This document shows, in pieces, positions 33,601-64,000 of a stretch of 64,000 nucleotides of DNA. The position numbers were made by a program, and so were the translations under genes. Every line of letters starts with the position of its first letter. The stretch's first letter is position 1. This stretch comes from Echinometra lucunter (taxonomy: Eukaryota; Echinodermata; Echinoidea; Camarodonta; Echinometridae), in NCBI GenBank assembly GCA_029962745.1, contig CM057164.1:27616175-27680174 (forward strand). Direction: 5' to 3'. The notes beneath the pieces were generated by a model, which saw only the letters and a list, made by a program, of their open reading frames with translations, made no database searches and was not told the origin of the DNA.

Positions 33601-33863
33601 CTCACTAGTGAGACGAGTGAAACTAGAGACAGAATTTTCGGTCTAGGCAACGCCCACCCACTGCACCGGACAGGGCAGTCACAAGGAAGCAGCCCGGCTA
33701 ACTCTCGGGCCAAGGAGCTGATCAGGCGATGGGCGACGCGACGAAGGCAACAAGGGCATTCGAAATCTCACAAAAATTCAGTATTATGTAATCTTTAACT
33801 CACCTCTCCTGTAGCGAAATTCTTCACGAGATTACTCGCAATTTTTGATAGATCGAAAGCCAT
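27445..33863 (-). CDS. PRXL2B: PRXL2B / SelU-type thioredoxin-fold selenoprotein (gene span)
   Basis: Five exons (33863-33804, 32476-32272, 31071-30956, 28675-28600, 27608-27445) join in phase to a 206-residue protein. The human prostamide/prostaglandin F synthase PRXL2B has 198 residues. Human PRXL2B has a CxxC centre after RRFG; here the frame reads RRFG-UGA-S-A-C-R, so the first cysteine is replaced by an in-frame UGA (32408-32410, residue 43). The SelU family to which PRXL2 proteins belong is known to carry selenocysteine at this place in some animals. Further matches are [38 protein letters not shown] and [15 protein letters not shown]. Expected activity is thioredoxin-fold redox, reducing prostaglandin H2-type endoperoxides if it acts like PRXL2B. 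A SECIS element should lie in the 3' UTR below 27445 but was not located by eye. Confidence 0.9.
28203..28272. repeat. Short fold-back hairpin
   Basis: GGTGATCTTGAAACTGTGCT at the left pairs with the arm ending TACAGTCTCTAGATCACC at the right, around a loop of about 15 nt. It lies in the last intron of the PRXL2B-type gene and is noncoding. Confidence 0.65.
28600..28675 (-). CDS. PRXL2B: PRXL2B-type exon 4
   Basis: Acceptor CTACTGCAG, donor AAAG then GTTTGT. It encodes [20 protein letters not shown] and LIISK plus one base. This matches the PRXL2B segment with the LxxGGxLxxSKGG motif. Confidence 0.9.
28767..29250. repeat. Cluster of G- and C-runs with a short tandem duplication
   Basis: G-runs near 28767-28783, 29077-29088 and 29240 and C-runs near 29150 could pair with one another. 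A unit of about 50 bp containing CACGAGTGTAGAAACACC is duplicated head to tail at 28830-28925. All intronic. Confidence 0.75.
29788..29994. mobile_element. MITE-like element with 22-bp perfect inverted ends
   Basis: TGGCAAAAGGAAGCAAGTGA at 29788 is repeated as its exact complement ending at 29994. The word AAAAGGAAGCAACTC and its complement also bracket 28070-28165, suggesting a second, decayed member. Intronic. Confidence 0.8.
30956..31071 (-). CDS. PRXL2B: PRXL2B-type exon 3
   Basis: Acceptor TTTTGTAACAG, donor AGG then GTAAGC. The phase-1 join gives [19 protein letters not shown], equivalent to the LYLDESKQLYKELGFKRY segment of PRXL2B. It is 39 codons long. Confidence 0.92.
31857..32010. 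mobile_element. Fold-back element with about 44-bp arms
   Basis: ATATCGACTGGCTCTACTTT and the following GGGGAATATCGAAAATGTTG pair with the right arm, which contains CAACATTTTCGATATTCCCC and GCCAGTC. The centre has a second, weaker inverted pair. It lies in intron 2 of the PRXL2B-type gene. Confidence 0.75.
32039..32068. repeat. A-run and (TA)n microsatellite
   Basis: Poly-A followed by about nine TA dinucleotides, about 200 bp downstream of exon 2 of the minus-strand gene. Confidence 0.9.
32272..32476 (-). CDS. PRXL2B: PRXL2B-type exon 2 with in-frame UGA (Sec)
   Basis: Acceptor CATTTTAG, donor GGAG then GTAACT. It encodes residues 21-88: [20 protein letters not shown], then [19 protein letters not shown]. 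The UGA at 32408-32410 is the only stop codon in the exon's frame. Conservation continues for 45 codons past it, and the exon joins in phase at both ends. Confidence 0.92.
33184..33347 (-). repeat. Dispersed repeat, copy 2
   Basis: Reverse complement of 21583-21739, lying in intron 1 of the PRXL2B-type gene. Flanked at the right by (AATG/AATA)n. Confidence 0.75.
33367..33422 (+). repeat. (AATG)n/(AATA)n microsatellite
   Basis: Tandem tetranucleotides GAATGAAT grading into AATAAATG. Confidence 0.92.
33534..33650. repeat. Fold-back pair in PRXL2B-type intron 1
   Basis: GACCGAAAATGCCGTCTCTA at the left pairs imperfectly with AGAGACAGAATTTTCGGTC at the right. The plus-strand ORF crossing it (33583-33798) has no recognisable domain. 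Confidence 0.55.
33804..33863 (-). CDS. PRXL2B: PRXL2B-type exon 1
   Basis: Starts ATG at 33863 and encodes [20 protein letters not shown] before GTGAGT. The length and the ending TGE match the N-terminus of PRXL2B. The start was chosen as the first ATG in frame with exon 2. Confidence 0.85.
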
Positions 33864-34309
33864 CTTTCCAATCTTCCCCTTCGCCGCCCTTCAGTCTTCA
33901 GATTTTGTGTCTTTTGAATACGAAATTACAGGAACACTATAGTGCCGGAGACCCAATATTAATCGCATGCATACGTTTATGCATGCAAGAATGTTATCCT
34001 TTCTCTGTTATTACGTAAATATCCCATAAAAATTAACATACAAATATTTCCCATATTTTAAAGCTGTTTATATCATCATGAAAACTACTTTATGCAGTTT
34101 TTACTGAAAAATTATAGATACAATCGATTTTAATAGATTTCAAGTGTAATCAAAATCAAGTTTTGCTTTGGGAACCTTTGTTTTTATTAGAAATTAGCTT
34201 CCAAGAACGGGTACCAGTCTAGATTTATATAAGCAGCACCGCAATAGGTCAAAAGTTATACGATATTTGTTATATTTATCTGATAAAGAGGCGGGAAGTG
34301 AGGAACTTA

Positions 34310-34451
34310 TACCCCCCCCCCCCCCTTCAAATAGTTTATACCCCTAAACCCAGGATTACCCTTTTTTTTTCTCTCTCAATCTGACTCTTTCTCTCGCCCA
34401 TTCTTTATCTTTTCCACACATCATCTGTTCTCCACTTTAACGTTCCTTCCC

Positions 34452-34485
<34 letters not shown>

Positions 34486-34775
34486 GGCCTTACTCAAATT
34501 TGGTTCCGACGGGGGTGCACCGCTGAAACCTCCATACCCATACCCATTTTTAAGGGTCGTAGGGATTTTGCATCTTGGGTGTGTACTTAAGCCTCATTAT
34601 AGGAGAGAATATCATTCTAAACCAAGTTACCTATGTAAAAAAAAAGTGAGGGACATGTTTAGGGATTTTCCGACTCAAAACTATGCATGTTCAGGGCTTT
34701 CTTGCAAAAAAAGCGACCCATTAGAGCAACACAGCCGGTATTAGGCGAGTAACCCCCCCCCCCCCCCCCCCCCGG
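34310..34775. repeat. Long homopolymer runs: C, G (31 nt), C
   Basis: C-run near 34312-34325, an uninterrupted G-run at 34454-34484, and a C-run at 34752-34773. The G-run and the second C-run are complementary and about 270 bp apart, so they could pair. Such runs are also prone to sequencing error. Confidence 0.85.
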
Positions 34776-34822
34776 GGTCCTCCACCTTCTATATGCGTGA
34801 ATGTGTCTGGAAGAGACATTTT

Positions 34823-34823
34823 A

Positions 34824-34918
<95 letters not shown>

Positions 34919-34941
34919 TTATTATCATTATTATTATTATT

Positions 34942-34985
<44 letters not shown>

Positions 34986-35012
34986 TATTATTATCATTAT
35001 TATTATTATTAT
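34823..35012 (+). repeat. (ATT)n/(ATC)n trinucleotide block
   Basis: About 190 bp of ATT units, interrupted centrally, then ATC units, then ATT again. The poly-Ile/poly-Leu and poly-Ser/His ORFs here are translated repeat. Confidence 0.97.
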
Positions 35013-35640
35013 TTATTTATTTGGCAATTCAAAACACAAGAACAACAATAATACATAATGACATGAATTACAACAATTAAGAAAAAGCCTGCATGCATCA
35101 GAGTTGAAGGGGCTGCCTGGGTAGGAAAAGGTTAACTTAATTACCATGACCCACAGGTCTTCCTCCCCACACCCCTCCAACTCCATCCAGGTCAGGATAA
35201 GAAAATTAAAGGAAAAACATAAAAGTGTGAAACTCAAAACTAGTGTTACCTTGCTGACCCAACCATTCATAATATGCCTACATGATTGTATCTTCTTTTT
35301 TTTTTAACCTCTCATTTTCTGCCCTAAACCCTTTACACCCTTCATGTACTTCCTCTTCAGTTATTCATTTCATTTTAGCCATGTACTTTCATGATCGCCT
35401 ATTAATCTACTAAACCTTTCTTTCACTGTGTGCTACTGATTACATACCACTGGAAAGAATGCTAACTTGACTACCATTTTTGACTGCTGTTACGAACGTT
35501 ATGGTTAATAATAAAATAAATCATCATTTTTCCATCCAAAGTGCACCCGGGCAGGAAGCGGCCTGCACGACGAGAGAAGAGATTCAACATTTTTGTTAGG
35601 ATATTGTGCTGCCTGTTTTATACATGCATAGACTTTGTAA

Positions 35641-35654
35641 ACCCCCCCCCCCCC

Positions 35655-35686
<32 letters not shown>
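35641..35686 (+). repeat. C-run followed by A-run
   Basis: About 15 C then about 30 A, followed 30 nt later by a second G-run near 35719. Confidence 0.9.
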
Positions 35687-35687
<1 letters not shown>

Positions 35688-35816
35688 ATCGCCGACAGAA
35701 ATTTAGAATGGGCAGGAGGTGGGGGGGGGGGGGGGTTATCGTTTTCTTTGCTTAAACTACTTTAGTCTAATCGTAAGACATAAATAAGACACAATGCAAG
35801 AAATATTTGTCAATAC

Positions 35817-35822
35817 TTTATT
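35817..35822 (-). terminator. Putative polyadenylation signal for otoferlin-like isoform D
   Basis: AATAAA on the minus strand (GTGCAATAAAGTATTG context), about 2.7 kb past the stop of terminal exon D. It is a candidate end for the longest transcript; use is inferred. Confidence 0.3.
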
Positions 35823-36369
35823 GCACAAACTACTTTCACACACTGCTTTTATACATAAACATTGTCGTAAATATAACTACATATTGATTACATACAAAAC
35901 GTCTTATTTATAAAAACATTACCTCTAGAAAAACTTTACATATTTTGTTTAACGTATATACATACAGTAGTTGTTAATTGTATTTCTGAAGCAAAAATAA
36001 ACAAAAATTCGGGAACTTTAAGCTGTATAATAAAGTCTGGTTCAAAGGAAAAAATCCTACAAGTCAAGATGATAAATTTGCGTTTTCCATAATAATGGGT
36101 AATTATTCCACATTGCCAAATTAAATTTGAATTTGAAATATTTCACCTAGCACATGGATAGTAGCATCCATGCCTAGCATCATGCATCGGCCACATGCCG
36201 TATTTGGACAATTTTACGAAACATAAAAAAACAAACAATGCAATTTCATTAGAAAACTGAGCAAGGGTTTATCATAGGAATAACCTTAAATTGCTCTGCA
36301 AAATTGGCTGCAAAGAAGTCCATAATCATAATTGTAGGTAATAAGAAAGGGAACCTAAAGCTTATCTCA

Positions 36370-36600
36370 GGCACTCAAAGGGGACTAGATAGCGCATCGA
36401 CTTCCGTTGGTTTCGAACCCCTGACCTTCCGGTAACATCCGCTCTATACCGAACCGGGCATGTAGGCTTAATATCATTGATAGAGCGTCATGAACGGAAG
36501 GTCGCGGGTTCGATCCCCGACTGAGTCATACCAAAGATTTTAAAAATAGGACCTTCCGCCTTCTAGCCAGGCGCTTGGCATATAAGAATGGAGAAGGGCT
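36370..36600. repeat. Pair of oppositely oriented tRNA-derived SINE-like units
   Basis: On the plus strand, GGTCGCGGGTTCGATCCCCG is a good B-box, preceded by GATAGAGCG. On the minus strand, GTCAGGGGTTCGAAACC is another, preceded by GGTATAGAGCGGATG. Neither folds into a complete tRNA by eye. The tail with CTTCTAGCCAGGCGCTTGGC looks like a SINE body. Confidence 0.6.
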
Positions 36601-38044
36601 CGCTGCGTGGGAGAGTACAGTAGTTGAAAAACTGAAATGACTATACCCTGGGTAAATAAGACGCTAATTAAGTCATAGTGGAGAACGAGATCCATCTTTA
36701 CATTACTAACATTTATATTTTCATTGTGAAGCCAGTTCACATGATACAATCTCAAGGTCTATAACTACAAAACATGAAACCTAAAACAGATCGGAGGTCT
36801 AAAATAATATTTTCCCTGATAATGACACAAAGTGAAAAGGAAACATTCATTTACACTTATTCGAAAAATTCAAATGAGATATAATATACATTCAAAGCAC
36901 ATAGCGGGTATTATTACGTTTCGAAAATGTCGGGAATATCGAGGACTTATAAGGAAGAATAAAACTGCAATCAAGATATTAATGAATTTCTAGATAAATA
37001 TCTATGTCTTTGTTTTTCTGGTTAATAACAAACATAATATCAAGATCTATCAAACATAATGATATATCAAAATATTTCGGTATAAAGATATAGGCCTACT
37101 AAGTTTACGTGTTATTTGGCATTCAATCATGATGCATAATCAATATATGATCAAAGCTGCATTCTGGCGCCATATACATGTATCTTTTTAAAAAATAGCT
37201 ATAGTTCTGAAGAAAATACGCCCCACGGTGTATGAAGTCCTTTTTTCACTTGGATATCTGTGAAGAAAATATAGAAGACAAATCTATTTTTAGAAACTAT
37301 TTCTGAGAATATCTATCGCTGATTTTTTTACTACAAATGCCTATAGACGCTTATTATTATTATTATTATTTTTTTACAGTTCTTACTGAAAATAATTTTC
37401 TGTTGTCGTTGTTTTTCAAAGCAGAAAAAATTACTACTACAGGAGCGGGTTGAAAAAATAAAATGATGGAACAATAATGATTAGACAAGGAAGTCTCTGT
37501 GTGATCATTTCGTTTAAATGAAAATCCATTATAGCGATGTCTCTAATATTGAAGACAACCCACAGCTCATTTTCCAACACAGGCTTTGCAGTCAACGTCA
37601 TTGCTAAATAACAATAATTCGTGAACACGCATGCAGCAATTAACAACTAAATCCCAACGATAATGTTTTCTTTGTGTACTAATCTTCCAACTCTCCAAGA
37701 TGATAAAGAGACTATTTCTTTTAGTTCATTTCCGAAATTGAAAAGCCTATCTAACAGTTATGGTTTTCCTTTAGTTTGATAAATGACACGAGTTACACCG
37801 AAACAGGAAATAAAAGAATTTAACACTTACGTCACAACCAGATAATGTTTGAACTATAACAGGTGCACTTGGGTTTGAATGTAGTCAGCAAACAGCAAAG
37901 ACATTCTTGTTAAGAGTGCAAGGAAACTTCGGAAAGTGACATGCTTGATGAGTTCCATGCTATTAGAATGCAACTCTTCAAAAAGATACAGCAGTGCAGT
38001 TACCACAAACATGAAACCATCCTCCTTCCCTTTCTCCTCCTCTT

Positions 38045-38450
38045 ATCATCATTACTATTATCATCATCATCATCATCATATCATCATCACCATCATTATT
38101 ACCATCAGCATCAGCATCATCATCTCATCAACACCATCATCATAATCATCATAACCATCATCAACATCATCAACATCATCATCTTCCTCTACTCATCTCA
38201 ATCATCATCACCATCATCATAATCATTACCATTCAAACATCACCATCACCACCATCCTCACCGTCTCATCATAAACACCACCATCATAATCACCGTCATC
38301 TTCATCTACACATCTACACATCTACATCATCACCATCATCATCATCTTCATCTACTCATTGTCAGAATCATCAGAATCATCATCATCATCATCACCATCA
38401 TTGTCATCACCACCACCTCCATTTCAAATACCATAACAATCATCATCTAC
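38045..38450 (+). repeat. CAT/ATC-rich degenerate trinucleotide block
   Basis: About 400 bp built from ATC/ACC units with interruptions. It lies just past the stop of terminal exon D (minus-strand sense) and so may be inside a 3' UTR. Confidence 0.92.
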
Positions 38451-38564
38451 AGTACTTCAAACTCTAAATTTTAATGTGAAAAGAAAACAGTACAAATGAA
38501 AATCTCAAGTGATAAAAGCACTTCAATTTGAGTTAATACATCCCACACAAACCCACCACTGTCT

Positions 38565-63847
<25,283 letters not shown>

Positions 63848-64000
63848 CTGATGAGGAAGAAAATTTCAATTGTACTGAATTTACTGAATGGGCTCATCTT
63901 ATTTCTATAATAATAGGTGCAAATTCTCTGCTTATACTAAGTCAAATCTAATCAAAGTAATACTTAGGCTTCTTAGTTTAATGTTGTTGTGCGTAAGAAC

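Larger units (their letters stand above)
33864..38564. other. Intergenic stretch, no gene seen
   Basis: Holds the upstream side of the PRXL2B-type gene, poly-C/poly-G runs, a trinucleotide block (34823-35012), a C/A homopolymer pair (35641-35686), a tRNA-derived repeat pair (36370-36600) and a CAT-rich block (38045-38450). The 3' UTR of the longest otoferlin-like isoform may extend to a polyadenylation signal at 35817. Confidence 0.5.

Noticed and set aside
33583..33798. 71-aa Arg-rich plus-strand ORF
   Set aside because: Lies in the PRXL2B-type intron over a fold-back. No family recognised, though it may be a transposon fragment.
34793..35080. Poly-Ile / poly-Leu ORFs
   Set aside because: Direct translation of the ATT/ATC microsatellite.
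36463..36530. A functional tRNA gene
   Set aside because: The B-box is good, but no acceptor stem or anticodon arm could be drawn; a SINE-like unit is more likely.

Overview
The window is animal nuclear DNA, most likely from an echinoderm and probably a sea urchin. Supporting this are long introns with GT/GC-AG borders, many microsatellites and fold-back elements, scattered TACATGTA motifs, deuterostome-type proteins, and a selenoprotein of the SelU family, a family reported with selenocysteine in sea urchin. The species is inferred, not proven. All gene models below come from manual reading-frame and splice-site matching; exon phases agree across every junction described.

Layout. (1) 1-12148, plus strand: a complete POP1 gene (RNase P/MRP subunit, 9 coding exons, 1007 aa), including one GC-AG intron, a short uORF overlapping the start, and introns holding fold-back elements. 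(2) 12149-19254: intergenic DNA full of microsatellites and mobile-element remnants, including one element nested inside a copy of another. (3) 19255-19788, minus strand: an intronless ORF for a four-pass claudin-fold protein resembling MOSMO. (4) 27445-33863, minus strand: a complete five-exon PRXL2B/SelU-type thioredoxin-fold gene with an in-frame UGA at the active-site position (U-S-A-C), read as selenocysteine. (5) 38565-63847, minus strand and running off the right edge: the 3' half of an otoferlin-type ferlin gene, covering the linker, C2E, C2F and the tail.

The most striking feature is the 3' end of the otoferlin-like gene. Twelve constitutive-looking exons (63847 to 52697) end in phase 2. 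Downstream lie four separate, intact terminal exons (50429-50609, 45039-45219, 42965-43145, 38565-38745). Each is exactly 181 nt, has the same acceptor phase and encodes the same kind of 60-residue unit: RPD-type juxtamembrane segment, transmembrane helix, short lumenal tail, stop. Two decayed copies sit beside the second. The gene therefore appears able to attach one of four membrane anchors to the same C2 domains.

The four genes have unrelated roles (tRNA/rRNA processing, a Hedgehog-modulator-like membrane protein, redox/prostamide metabolism, calcium-triggered membrane fusion) and look like ordinary eukaryotic neighbours. No tRNA gene, CRISPR array, operon or viral gene was seen.
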